Origin: Saccharothrix deserti
Lineage (GTDB): Bacteria > Actinomycetota > Actinomycetes > Mycobacteriales > Pseudonocardiaceae
Length of the DNA: 64,000 bases
Assembly: GCF_009769385.1 (NCBI RefSeq)
Contig: NZ_VKAB01000011.1
Location: 186,001-250,000, forward strand
Direction: 5' to 3'
Position 1 is the stretch's first letter. Each line of letters opens with the position of its first letter. Positions 1-7,812 of the stretch are shown here, piece after piece. The notes under the pieces are model-generated. The model was given only the letters and a program-made list of their open reading frames with translations, was not told where the DNA came from and did no database searches. Position numbers and translations under genes: made by a program.

Positions 1-631
1 CCTCGATGATGTCGGCTCCCGGCGTGGAGGCCAGGATCGGCGAGTGGGTCGCGCACACGACCTGCGCCCCCGATTCGCCGAGTTCGTGCATCAGAGCCAC
101 GAGCTGGAGACAAGCGGTGAACGACAGCGCCGACTCGGGTTCGTCCATCACGTAGAAGCCGGGGTCGCGGAACATCGCCCGGAACACGGCCAGGAAACCT
201 TCACCGTGGCTGAGCCGGGAAGTGTCCTCCTCCCAGTAGCCGGGCACACCGCCGAACGCCTCGGTCATCCCGAACGCGGTCTCGGCACGCAGGAAGAACC
301 CCTTCTTCCTCAACCGGGGCCCGGCCAGCATCGCCGCGCCCCGCGAGGTCGTCTCCAGCCGCAGCACCTCGCCGAGCGGCGTCTTGGTCGGATCGGCGTT
401 GCCGAACACCCGAGCCGCCCGGCCGCCCCGCGCGTCGAGCTTGAACCCCTCGGCGATGGCCTCGACCAACGTCGACTTGCCGGAGCCGTTGTCACCGACC
501 AGGAAAGTCACCGGACGGGTGAACTCCACCCCGTGCTCGACCACCTCCGCCACGGCCGGAACCGTGTACGGCCAGTGGCGGCGGTCGGCGGGACGCAGGG
601 ATTCCGGCACGTAGGCCCGGCTGACGAACAC
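1..631 (-). CDS. AAA-type ATP-binding protein (C-terminus outside window)
   Basis: Soluble P-loop ATPase of the ABC/SMC-like AAA class. Visible in order: an N-terminal strand region, a Walker A motif VGDNGSGKST about 45 residues in, an ABC-signature-like segment (SRLSHGEGF), a Walker B with the usual ABC acidic pair (FYVMDEPESAL) and a switch-type ATHSPIL histidine. This arrangement is typical of stand-alone ATPases related to the AAA_21/AAA_23 families, some of which act as nuclease or toxin partners; nothing here says which. The start chosen is the GTG at 629-631 because AGGAG lies 7 bases upstream; a GTG two codons earlier sits too close to that site. The gene runs off the left edge after about 210 codons, so the C-terminus is not seen. 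Confidence 0.85.
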   Translation of the reverse strand, partial: MFVSRAYVPESLRPADRRHWPYTVPAVAEVVEHGVEFTRPVTFLVGDNGSGKSTLVEAIAEGFKLDARGGRAARVFGNADPTKTPLGEVLRLETTSRGAAMLAGPRLRKKGFFLRAETAFGMTEAFGGVPGYWEEDTSRLSHGEGFLAVFRAMFRDPGFYVMDEPESALSFTACLQLVALMHELGESGAQVVCATHSPILASTPGADIIE

Positions 632-729
632 GAACACACTCCTAGCCGTAGCGGGACCGGCACGACGGCCGGACATCGGGCGGTCGCCCACGACGTAGCG
701 TGCCGGATCGGACGGTGGGCATTCGGCAC

Positions 730-762
730 ACGGGCCCGTGAGTCGCCGACTCACGGGCCCGT
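730..762 (-). terminator. Hairpin terminator downstream of the M15-like peptidase gene
   Basis: A perfect 15-bp inverted repeat (ACGGGCCCGTGAGTC and its complement) with a 3-base loop starts 28 bases beyond the stop codon of the peptidase gene. There is no clear T-run, as is usual for actinobacterial terminators, so function is inferred from stem strength and position. Confidence 0.7.
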
Positions 763-789
763 CACCGCGCAACCACCGTCGTGGTCAGG

Positions 790-1449
790 TCAGAACGCCT
801 GGTTCGCGAAACCCTTCCGCGCCGCCGCCGACAGGAACGACTGCCACGCCGCACTGCTGGTGTGCGGGTCGCCCGTCGTGCCCAGGCGGGACTTGGCCGT
901 GTTGAACGCGCTCTGCGTCAACGAGCCCCAGTCGCCGTCCACCGCCAGGCCCGAGTTCAGGAAGTTGTTGCACAGGGCCTGGACGAACTTCGTGTCGCTC
1001 TCCGAACTCGTCACGCAGCGGACCGGCAGGCCGCCGAAGTCCGAGTGGATGTGGTCGGCGTGGTCGGCGTTGTACCAGCCGTCCAACGCGTACCGGAACC
1101 GCCGCCGGCACACCGCGTCGACCGCCAGGTACCGGCGCCGGGTGGCGAGCGTGCCGGACGCGTGGTCGCGGTCCAGCGGCGACGAGATCTGCCCGCCGCT
1201 CCACCGGACGTGGTCGAGGTCCATCGCGGTGCCCGCGCCGTGCTGGCCGGGCTTGTTCACGTAGAAGCCCGCCGAGACCAGGTACGTGATGCTGCCGTAC
1301 GCCGACGACAACGACCGCAGGTCGCGGATCCACAGCACCAGGCTGTCGTAGAACGCCTGGGTGGCCTGCCAGTTGCGCAACGTCGTGTTGCCACGACTGG
1401 ACCGCCAGTAGTACACGGGGGTGCCGTCGATCCGGCTGAACGTGATCAT
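790..1449 (-). CDS. M15-like zinc peptidase (extensin-type) with peptidoglycan-binding-like tail
   Basis: A 219-residue protein. The first two thirds carry the metal-site pattern of the D,D-carboxypeptidase/extensin fold: HGAGTAMDLDHV (H-x6-D) followed by HADHIHSDFGG. The last 70 residues (from about SESDTKFVQALC) resemble a peptidoglycan-binding helical repeat, including LAVDGDWGSLTQSAF. A role in cell-wall peptide cleavage is inferred from the fold. The start is the ATG at 1447-1449, overlapping the stop of the upstream gene as ATGA, so the two genes are translationally coupled. No signal peptide is evident at this start; the coupled upstream protein has a Tat signal, so joint action outside the cell is possible but unproven. 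Confidence 0.75.
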   Translation of the reverse strand: MITFSRIDGTPVYYWRSSRGNTTLRNWQATQAFYDSLVLWIRDLRSLSSAYGSITYLVSAGFYVNKPGQHGAGTAMDLDHVRWSGGQISSPLDRDHASGTLATRRRYLAVDAVCRRRFRYALDGWYNADHADHIHSDFGGLPVRCVTSSESDTKFVQALCNNFLNSGLAVDGDWGSLTQSAFNTAKSRLGTTGDPHTSSAAWQSFLSAAARKGFANQAF

Positions 1450-2300
1450 CGGGCCGCCTCCACGGTGATCAGCCGGCCGCCGGTGAGCCAGCCGGACCGG
1501 GTGCCCGCGACACCCAGCGCCTTCGCGTCCTGCGGCACGGCCGGGCGGGTCCGGTCCGCGTCCAGCACGCCGGTGAGCGGGGTGGCGTCCACCATCTCGT
1601 TGCCGACCCAGTGCACCCGGCCGTCCACCAGCGTCAGACCGCGCACCGCGACACCGTCCAGGCGGGGGCGGACGGTCCACGTGACGCCGTCGCGCGACGT
1701 GTGCAGGACGGTGCCGGAGATGTCCACGGCCGCCGCGATCCAGCCGTCGCCCGTGGCGGCGACGGCGGTGGCCGACAGGCCGTCGGTCCATTCGAGGCCG
1801 CGGACGGGGACGGTGTTCCAGCCCGACCCGGTGCGGCGGGCGGCGATGCGGACCACCGGAGCGCGCTCGTGCTTCACCACGGAGCCGAGCGCCAGGCCGT
1901 CGCCGACCGCGGTGAACTCCGAGCGCACGCCGTGGAGCCGCCGGGCTTCGCGCCACGTGACGCCGTCGGTGGACTCCCAGATCGTGGCGATCGGGTCGCC
2001 GTTCAACGCGCCGACGGCGGTGAGGGTGGTGCCGTTGCCGGTGACGTCCACCAGGTCCGCGCCGGCGAGGCCTTCGGTGATGCGCACCGAACCGTCTTCG
2101 GCGATGAGCACCCACTGGCCGTCTTGGTGCGCTAGAAGAAGAGGGGTGCCGCCGGGGGCGAGGAACACACCCGCGTTCTTGCCGAAGATGTCCGATGTGT
2201 CGGCCGACGCGGGTGCCGCGCCGGCCGCGTGGGTCGGTAATGCGCTGGTGAGGGCCGCGGTGGCGGCGGCTCCCAGCACGAACGTTCTCCGATCGAGCAC
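1446..2300 (-). CDS. Tat-exported beta-propeller-like protein
   Basis: 284 residues from the GTG at 2298-2300, preceded by AAAGGA with good spacing. The N-terminus is a twin-arginine signal (LDRRTFVLGAAATAALTSA, ending near THAAGA). The mature part repeats blade-like units with Trp and Asp-Gly turns (for example ATIWESTDGVTWREA, TVLHTSRDGVTWTV), which is the pattern of sialidase/BNR-type propellers. No catalytic residues of sialidases can be assigned, so it is more likely a binding or scaffold protein. It overlaps by four bases with the M15-like peptidase, suggesting the two work on the same extracellular target. Confidence 0.7.
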   Translation of the reverse strand: MLDRRTFVLGAAATAALTSALPTHAAGAAPASADTSDIFGKNAGVFLAPGGTPLLLAHQDGQWVLIAEDGSVRITEGLAGADLVDVTGNGTTLTAVGALNGDPIATIWESTDGVTWREARRLHGVRSEFTAVGDGLALGSVVKHERAPVVRIAARRTGSGWNTVPVRGLEWTDGLSATAVAATGDGWIAAAVDISGTVLHTSRDGVTWTVRPRLDGVAVRGLTLVDGRVHWVGNEMVDATPLTGVLDADRTRPAVPQDAKALGVAGTRSGWLTGGRLITVEAAR

Positions 2301-2517
2301 GTCAGTCCTTTCGAGGCAGGGGGAAGTGCTGACGTGTAGCAGGGGCAGTTGGAAGTTTTCCAACCCGAGTATTGGGCCGGCCTACCGTCGCGGCAATGGT
2401 CCGTTCCGCCCAAACCGCTCATCGCCCGCACCGGCGCGTGGACGGAGGGCTGCGGGAGGGCTGCGGGAGGACGAAGGTCGCGAAGCCCGGCGATGAACGG
2501 GCCCCGCCGTGCGCGGG

Positions 2518-2546
2518 TTCACGGCGGGGCGGGGTGGCGGTAGGAT
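2518..2546 (+). promoter_or_regulatory. Candidate housekeeping promoter for the glyA leader
   Basis: TTCACG and TAGGAT are separated by exactly 17 bases and lie immediately before the riboswitch, which would place the transcript start at its 5' edge. Confidence 0.55.
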
Positions 2547-2550
2547 CCGA

Positions 2551-2632
2551 GGTGTTCGCGACTGGCGTGCCGAGGGTGGGAACGACCACCGGGGAGCGTT
2601 GAGCCGAATCGCACCGCGCGCCTGGGTGCTAC
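2551..2632 (+). promoter_or_regulatory. ZTP (pfl) riboswitch
   Basis: The leader holds the conserved blocks of the pfl/ZTP aptamer in the right order: CGCGACTGGCG, then a short hairpin, then CCACCGGGGAGCG, then the 3' block CCGCGCGCCTGGGTG. ZTP riboswitches sense the AICAR-derived alarmone Z(T)MP that accumulates when 10-formyl-tetrahydrofolate is short and typically control one-carbon genes such as glyA and folD. Here the aptamer ends about 20 bases before the glyA ribosome binding site, and the intervening GC-rich CCCCCGCGCGCG could pair with aptamer sequence, which suggests control at translation initiation. That expression mode is inferred. Confidence 0.85.
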
Positions 2633-2662
2633 GGCAGCGCCCCCGCGCGCGTGGAGGTCGTC

Positions 2663-3919
2663 GTGCACGAACCCGCAATCCCGTCGTTGACCGGTGCGGA
2701 CCCCGAGGTCGCCCGGCTGGTCCAGGCCGAGGCCCGTCGCCAGTTCGAGAAGGTCCGCCTGATCGCCTCGGAGAACTACGTCTCGACCGCCGTCCTCGAA
2801 GCCACCGGCTCGGTCCTGACCAACAAGTACTCCGAGGGCTACGCCGGCCGCCGCTACTACGAGGGCCAGCAGGTCATCGACCCGGTCGAGGAGCTCGCGG
2901 TCGCGCGGGCGAAGACCCTGTTCGGCGCCGACCACGCCAACGTGCAGCCCTACTCCGGCTCCCCGGCCAACCTGGCCGTCTACATGGCCTTCCTCGACCC
3001 CGGCGACACGGTCATGGGCATGGCGCTGCCCGCCGGCGGCCACCTCACCCACGGCTGGGGCGTCTCGGCCACCGGCAAGTGGTTCCGCAGCGTCCAGTAC
3101 GGCGTCCGCAAGGAGACCGGCGTGGTGGACCTCGACCAGGTCCGCGACCTGGCCCGCGCCGAACGCCCGAAGGTGATCTTCTGCGGCGGCACGGCCATCC
3201 CTCGGACCATCGACTTCCCCGCCTTCGCCGAGATCGCCAACGAGGTCGGCGCGGTCCTCGCGGCCGACATCGCGCACATCGCGGGCCTCGTCGCGGGCGG
3301 TGCCCACCCGTCACCGGTCGGCCACGCCCAGGTGATCACGACGACCACCCACAAGACCCTGCGCGGCCCGCGCGGCGCGATGATCCTCACCGACGCCGCC
3401 CACGCGAAGGCCATCGACAAGGCGGTGTTCCCCGGCCTCCAGGGCGGTCCGCACAACCACACCACCGCCGCCATCGCGGTCGCGCTGGGCGAGGCGTTGG
3501 AGCCGTCCTTCGGCCTCTACGCGCACGCCATCGTGCAGAACGCCCGCGCCCTGGCCGCCGCCCTGATCGAACGGGGCTTCGACCTGATCTCCGGCGGCAC
3601 CGACAACCACCTCATCCTCGTCGACCTGACCACCAAGGCCATCGGCGGCAAGCCCGCCGCCAAGGCACTCGACCGGGCGGGCATCGAGGCGAACTACAAC
3701 ACCGTCCCGTTCGACCCGCGCAAGCCGTTCGACCCGTCCGGCGTGCGCTTGGGCACGGCCGCGATCACCACCCGCGGCCTCACGACGGACCACATGCCGC
3801 AGATCGCGGAGTGGATCGACCGCGCCATCCGGGCGGCGGAGGACGAGCAGGAGCTGGACCGCATCGCCGCCGAGGTGGCCGACCTGATGGCGGGCTACCC
3901 GATGCCCGGCTGGGCGTAG
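2663..3919 (+). CDS. glyA: Serine hydroxymethyltransferase
   Basis: PLP enzyme interconverting serine plus tetrahydrofolate with glycine plus 5,10-methylene-tetrahydrofolate. The 418 residues match the family length. Visible signatures include RLIASENYVS, NKYSEGYAGRRYYEGQ, the aspartate region ADIAHIAGLVAGG and the PLP lysine in TTTTHKTLRGPRGA (K231). The GTG at 2663 is chosen because GGAGG lies five bases upstream; an in-frame GTG at 2651 would place that site inside the coding region. A ZTP riboswitch precedes the gene, consistent with demand-driven one-carbon supply. FCGGTAIPRTIDF and SPVGHAQ vary a little from the commonest forms, so this could be a second, specialised paralogue; the window does not show whether another glyA exists. 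The 3' end overlaps the convergent Clp_N-TIR gene by 25 bases. Confidence 0.95.
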   Translation: MHEPAIPSLTGADPEVARLVQAEARRQFEKVRLIASENYVSTAVLEATGSVLTNKYSEGYAGRRYYEGQQVIDPVEELAVARAKTLFGADHANVQPYSGSPANLAVYMAFLDPGDTVMGMALPAGGHLTHGWGVSATGKWFRSVQYGVRKETGVVDLDQVRDLARAERPKVIFCGGTAIPRTIDFPAFAEIANEVGAVLAADIAHIAGLVAGGAHPSPVGHAQVITTTTHKTLRGPRGAMILTDAAHAKAIDKAVFPGLQGGPHNHTTAAIAVALGEALEPSFGLYAHAIVQNARALAAALIERGFDLISGGTDNHLILVDLTTKAIGGKPAAKALDRAGIEANYNTVPFDPRKPFDPSGVRLGTAAITTRGLTTDHMPQIAEWIDRAIRAAEDEQELDRIAAEVADLMAGYPMPGWA

Positions 3920-4710
3920 CGGACCACGTCGGCCAACCGCGCCACGTCCACCCGGAACGTCTCGTGCCGCACGGTGACGTGATCGGTGACGCGACCGGTC
4001 CCCGGCAGCTGGTCGACGGGCAGCACGGCCCCGTCGACCAGCACCGGGATCACCGGCACCGAACGCTCGGCCGCCCGCTCCACCTCCGTGCGCATCAGGT
4101 CGGTCGGCGCCCACTCCGGCCCGACGACGGCGAGCAGCACGTCGCACTCGCCGACGTCACCCACCACGGACCGGCCGATGTCGTCGAGCCGGTCCGCGAT
4201 GCGCCCCGCGAGGTGCAGGTCCTGCGGACGCCGGTAGCTGAGGAACAGCCGCGCGGGCCGTTGCGCGGGCGGCAGCTCGATCCCGGCCAGCACCGCGAAC
4301 GCCCGGTCCCGCACGTCGGCAGCCTCCAGCCCGCACCGGGCGAGCACGTCGAGCGCCACCCCGTCGCCTTCGGCGAGCACGCCGAGCAGCAGGTGTTCGG
4401 TGCCGACGTGCCGGTGCTCCAACGCCAGCGCCTCACGCACCGCCAACGCCAACGCCCGCTTCGCGCCCGGCGTGAACGGCAGGTGTCCGGGCACCGGCAG
4501 GCTGCCGCGCCCGTCGATCTCCTGCACGTGCGCCCGGCTCCGCTGCAGCGACAGCCCGAACGACACCAGCACCGACGACGCCGCCCCGCCCTCGCCGATC
4601 AGCCCCAGTAACAGGTGCTCGGTGCCGATGGCGGTGTGGTTGAGCCTCCGGGCCTCTTGGAGGGCGAGCACGGAAACCCGGCGCGCACCCTCGGTGAATC
4701 GTTCCAACAT
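3895..4710 (-). CDS. Clp N-terminal double repeat fused to a short TIR domain
   Basis: 271 residues in two parts. Residues 1-145 contain two Clp_N repeats, each with the GTEHLLLG signature (around 29-36 and 103-110); in ClpA/ClpC this module recognises protein substrates and adaptors. Residues 153-228 form a TIR-like domain: RLFLSYRR at 154-161, the CDVLLAVVGPEW strand and RTEVERA with E209 where TIR NADases place their catalytic glutamate, then VPVIPVLVDGA. The stretch that normally follows helix A, including the BB loop, is largely missing, so the domain is unusually short. There is no AAA+ motor. A role as a TIR signalling or NAD-cleaving effector gated by a substrate-binding module is inference. 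The ATG overlaps the stop of the upstream mini-gene. Confidence 0.85.
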   Translation of the reverse strand: MLERFTEGARRVSVLALQEARRLNHTAIGTEHLLLGLIGEGGAASSVLVSFGLSLQRSRAHVQEIDGRGSLPVPGHLPFTPGAKRALALAVREALALEHRHVGTEHLLLGVLAEGDGVALDVLARCGLEAADVRDRAFAVLAGIELPPAQRPARLFLSYRRPQDLHLAGRIADRLDDIGRSVVGDVGECDVLLAVVGPEWAPTDLMRTEVERAAERSVPVIPVLVDGAVLPVDQLPGTGRVTDHVTVRHETFRVDVARLADVVRYAQPGIG

Positions 4711-4874
4711 CAGTCCTTCGCCACCGCATCGACCAGCCGCGTCAGCCTTCGTGCGTCGGTGACGGTAGCGCTCCCGGTCGGGGCGACGTGCACCTCGTCG
4801 TCGCCGAGGTGCCGGGCCTCCTCCCGCGCGTGGCTGAGCAGTGGTCTCAGGTCTGCGCTGAACCTGTCGGACAC
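4710..4874 (-). CDS. Clp_N half-repeat mini-protein
   Basis: 54 residues from the GTG at 4872-4874, with GGAGGGG six bases upstream. The segment RPLLSHAREEARHLGDDEVHVAP aligns by eye with the first helices of a Clp_N repeat but lacks the GTEHLLLG core. Its TGA overlaps the ATG of the Clp_N-TIR gene, so the pair must be co-translated. It may be a separate regulatory fragment or the remnant of a third repeat cut off by mutation; the clean ribosome binding site favours a real gene. Confidence 0.6.
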   Translation of the reverse strand: MSDRFSADLRPLLSHAREEARHLGDDEVHVAPTGSATVTDARRLTRLVDAVAKD

Positions 4875-4933
4875 CCGGCACCCCTCCGTGCGTTTCAGGC
4901 TGTAGTCACAGCATCGCACTGAGTTTCCGCGTG

Positions 4934-5857
4934 TTACCGGAATTTGTCAGTAGCCGCGACCCTAGCTTCCGCCAACGCGTCGCTGCCGCCGTGCGCGGTC
5001 TCGGGGATGAGGATCAACTCGGCGTCCGGCCAGGCGTGAGCCAGGTCGAACGGCGTGCCAAGCAGATTGCCCAGGTCGAGCACTCCTTGAACGATCACAC
5101 CCGGGATGCCCGAGAGCTTCCACGCCTCCTCCAGCACGATCCCCTCCGGCAGCCACGACCCGTGCGCCCAGTAGTGCGTGACGAGCCGCGCGAACGCCAG
5201 CCCGAACGTCGGGGATTCGAAGCGCAGGCCGCCCGACGACAGGGGCTGCAACGCGTCCTCCCACGCGCACCACTCGGCGGCCGCCCGGTTGTGCACCGCC
5301 GGGTCGGGGGAGAGGAGCAGCTCCAGGTACCCCGCCGCCGGATCGCCGGACGGCGCCAGTTCGCGGAACCGGGCGTGCGCCTCCGGGAACATCGGGCCCA
5401 GACCGGTCGTCAACAGATCGGTCTCCGCCCGCCGCCCGGTCGCTACGCCCGCGTGCACCATCTCCGACACCCGGTGCGGGAACCGCTCCGCGTACACGAG
5501 GCCGAGCACCGAGCCCCACGACGCGGCGAACACCAGCCACCGGTCGACGCCCAGGAACTCGCGCAACCGCTCCATGTCGCCGATCAGGTGATCGGTGGTG
5601 TTCGTGGACAGGTCCACCACGGGTTCGCTCGCGTGCGGCGTGCTCCGCCCGCACCCGCGCTGGTCGAACAGCACGACCCGGTACACCTCCGGGTCGAAGT
5701 ACCGGCGGGCACGGGCCGTGCACCCGGACCCCGGCCCGCCGTGCAGCACCACGGCCGGTTTGCCGTCCGGATTGCCGCACACCTCCCAGTACACGTGGTG
5801 CCCGTCGCCGACGTCGAGCATCCCGTGGTCGTACGGCTCGATCTCCGGATACAGCAC
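4934..5857 (-). CDS. pip: Proline iminopeptidase-like alpha/beta hydrolase
   Basis: Cytoplasmic S33 peptidase that removes N-terminal proline from peptides. 307 residues is normal for the family. Signatures: VLHGGPGSGC (oxyanion), FDQRGCGRSTPH, the nucleophile elbow AASWGS (S113), VLDLGN carrying the likely acid, and ETAHGG near the C-terminus with the likely histidine. The usual GGSWGS elbow reads AASWGS here, a mild deviation. Start is GTG with GAGGGG seven bases upstream. It lies 45 bases after the Rossmann reductase gene and may be co-transcribed with it. Confidence 0.85.
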   Translation of the reverse strand: MLYPEIEPYDHGMLDVGDGHHVYWEVCGNPDGKPAVVLHGGPGSGCTARARRYFDPEVYRVVLFDQRGCGRSTPHASEPVVDLSTNTTDHLIGDMERLREFLGVDRWLVFAASWGSVLGLVYAERFPHRVSEMVHAGVATGRRAETDLLTTGLGPMFPEAHARFRELAPSGDPAAGYLELLLSPDPAVHNRAAAEWCAWEDALQPLSSGGLRFESPTFGLAFARLVTHYWAHGSWLPEGIVLEEAWKLSGIPGVIVQGVLDLGNLLGTPFDLAHAWPDAELILIPETAHGGSDALAEARVAATDKFR

Positions 5858-5902
5858 GATCTACCCCCTCAGAGAGATACGACAGTGCTGTTACATTAGC
5901 GC

Positions 5903-6502
5903 TTACGTAATCGTCGGGAACATCGACCGCACGTCCGCGCCCCCGACCCACAAGCCGATGGCGAACGCCGTCGCCGCCTCCAGCAACTCGGCCCGCTCCA
6001 ACGGCCCGCCGTCCACCGACACACACCCGATCGACCGCACCAACTCCCGCACGACCTCCAGCGCCGACGCCGAATCACCGCACAACGGCACCCCGAGCGG
6101 CCGTCCCTCGAACGTCAACGACGGCCGCCGCCACACGTCCACGTGGCACAGGTTGAACGCCTTCACCACGTGCGCGCCCGACGCCGAGGCGAGCCGTGCG
6201 GCGACCCGCGGCTCGTCCAGCACGAACCGGCCCGGCACCACCGAGTTCGTGCAGTCGATCACCACCCGCCCCGGCGCCGCACCCAACACGTCGACCGCCA
6301 CCGCCGCCGGCACGGCCAGCAGCACCGCGTCCCCGAACGCCACGGCGTCCGCAGGTGATCCGGCGACCGCCCCGATCCGCGACGCCAACTCGCGGGACCG
6401 TTCCGGCGACCGCCCGCCGATCAGCACCTCGTGCCCCGCCGCGACCCACCGACCGCCCAACGCCTCGGCCATCCCGCCCGACCCCAGCACGCCGATCCGC
6501 AT
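5903..6502 (-). CDS. NAD(P)-binding reductase of the F420-reductase-like family
   Basis: 199 residues beginning with a classic dinucleotide-binding strand, MRIGVLGSGGMAEALG, followed by VLIGGRSPERSREL, AVLLAVPAAV and VVIDCTNSV, the pattern of F420H2:NADP oxidoreductase/F420_oxidored-type proteins. The final third (VVKAFNLCHVDVW, VPLCGDSASA) also fits. The substrate is unknown; many paralogues use NADPH alone. The ATG at 6500-6502 puts the Rossmann strand at the N-terminus; a GTG four codons earlier is too close to AAGGAG. Divergent from the HxlR regulator, which probably controls it. Confidence 0.8.
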   Translation of the reverse strand: MRIGVLGSGGMAEALGGRWVAAGHEVLIGGRSPERSRELASRIGAVAGSPADAVAFGDAVLLAVPAAVAVDVLGAAPGRVVIDCTNSVVPGRFVLDEPRVAARLASASGAHVVKAFNLCHVDVWRRPSLTFEGRPLGVPLCGDSASALEVVRELVRSIGCVSVDGGPLERAELLEAATAFAIGLWVGGADVRSMFPTIT

Positions 6503-6600
6503 CCCCGTTCGCACCTCTCCTTCACCCGAAGTGGTTGTCTGGGACCGACGCTAAAGAGCCCGACGGGCACCAAACGGTGTCCACGACAGGGGAACCGCCC

Positions 6601-6912
6601 ATGACCTTCCTCGCCGACTGCCGCGCACGGCAGGCGTTCGACCTGCTGGCCAACACCTGGAACCCGGTGGTCCTGCACGCGCTGCGGCACGGCCCGCGCC
6701 GGCCCGCCGACCTGCGCCGCGCCATCGGCGGCATCCGGCCCAAGGTGCTCACCGAGACCGTGCGCCGACTGGAGGCCGCCGGGCTGGTGGCCAGGAACGC
6801 CTTCCGCGACCGGGTGGAGTACGAGCTGACCGACCTGGGGCGCAGCCTGCTCGGGCCGATCGACGCACTGGGCCGCTGGGCGCACGACCGCGGCGACGAA
6901 ATCCGGCTTTGA
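6601..6912 (+). CDS. HxlR-family transcriptional regulator
   Basis: 103-residue winged-helix protein of the HxlR/YtfH type: early Cys (LADCRARQ), NTWNPVVLHALRHGPRR, then the recognition helix region GGIRPKVLTETVRRLEAAGLV and wing VEYELTDLGRSLL. HxlR proteins bind DNA as dimers, often sensing electrophiles or redox state through the N-terminal Cys. About 100 bases separate it from the divergent reductase gene, the expected target. Confidence 0.9.
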   Translation: MTFLADCRARQAFDLLANTWNPVVLHALRHGPRRPADLRRAIGGIRPKVLTETVRRLEAAGLVARNAFRDRVEYELTDLGRSLLGPIDALGRWAHDRGDEIRL

Positions 6913-6978
6913 CGACGTCCGGCTTGACGGGTGATTCGAAACGCTGGTTTATAACGGTTTTTCAAGAGGTGGTGCGCC

Positions 6979-7396
6979 ATGGAGGCAGGGTTCCGGACCC
7001 TCGACCGCGAGATCGTCGCGGACAACCTGGAGGTCCGCGGCGAACTGCCGCGATGGCTCTCCGGCACGCTCGTGCGCAACGGCCCGGCCAGGTTCGAGAC
7101 CGACGATCCGGTCACGGCGGCTCGCAGACGACACGCTGGAACTGCCCCGCACCTCCTACCGCTCGCACAACGGCCGCGACTACCGGTACGCCGACGGCGT
7201 CGGCCCGCACGACAACGGCCGACACGACTTCTTCAACCAGCTCGTCAAGGTGGACGTCCGCAGTGGAGGGACCAGTCGGTGGCGCGAGCCCGGCAGCTAC
7301 CCCGGGCGAGCCGGTGTTCGTCGCGGCTCCGGACGCACGGGCCGATGAGCCGCACGTGATCCCGTTCGGGTCCACGGCCGGTTCACCTCCCGGCCT
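6979..7396 (+). pseudogene. Decayed carotenoid oxygenase
   Basis: Starts normally, with AGAGGTG before the ATG and the family N-terminus (LEVRGELPRWLSGTLVRNGP). After RFE, several hundred residues are missing and the frame changes; the sequence resumes with ELPRTSYRSHNGRDYRYADGVG, KVDVRSGGTSRWREPGSYPG and EPVFVAAPDA, all typical of the penultimate region. The extreme C-terminus HVIPFG..HGRFTSR is recognisable only by shifting frame, consistent with loss of one T near 7370. About 135 of roughly 450-480 residues remain, and most of the iron-ligand histidines are gone, so it cannot function. Confidence 0.85.
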
Positions 7397-7435
7397 CACC
7401 AGCTCTCGTCAGCCGTCGCAGCCGTCTCGGCAGTC

Positions 7436-7717
7436 TCAGCCGTCGATCGTGATCACACAACCTTCGTGGTCGACCTGGGGGACGTCGGCGTCGTCGAACC
7501 AATGGCCGTCGGCGCCGAGGTAGCGGAACCGGTGCGTGCCCGGTGGGAGGATCACCGTCACCGTGCGCGTGCCGTCGCGGCGCGGTACCAGTTCGTGCAC
7601 GCCAGGGGTCCAGTCGTTGAACGTGCCGACCACGCTCACCGGGCCGCGCGGCTGGTCGAGCGGCAGTGAGAAGGTCACTCGGCGCTTCGGGCCGAAGAGG
7701 CGAGTGCTGCGGAGCAT
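7436..7717 (-). CDS. CBM48 (isoamylase N-terminal-like) domain protein
   Basis: 93 residues consisting of a single early-set beta-sandwich glycogen-binding domain: VTFSLPLDQPRGPVSVVGTF, NDWTPGVHELVPRRDG, then VILPPGTHRFRYLGADGHW. The NDW/GxHxFRY pattern is that of AMP-activated-kinase and glycogen-branching-enzyme CBM48 modules. No catalytic domain follows. Stand-alone CBM48 proteins of this size are common in actinomycetes; a role in binding storage polysaccharide is inferred. ATG with GGGAGA upstream. Confidence 0.85.
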   Translation of the reverse strand: MLRSTRLFGPKRRVTFSLPLDQPRGPVSVVGTFNDWTPGVHELVPRRDGTRTVTVILPPGTHRFRYLGADGHWFDDADVPQVDHEGCVITIDG

Positions 7718-7812
7718 CGTTCTCCCTCGCGGGTCGATCTTGCCTTCCAGGGACCCTACCGCTCCAGACCGCTCCGGTGTTCCAAGTGGACAGTCACGCG
7801 TCGGGGTGACGT

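Noticed and set aside
781-2496. 571-codon plus-strand frame over the peptidase and propeller genes
   Set aside because: Arg/Val/Pro-rich composition without domains; the minus strand holds genes with signal peptide, motifs and coupled starts.
2509-4611. 700-codon open frame on the plus strand overlapping glyA
   Set aside because: It is Arg/Pro/Gly-rich and runs through glyA and the Clp_N-TIR gene in other frames; a shadow of GC-rich codon bias.
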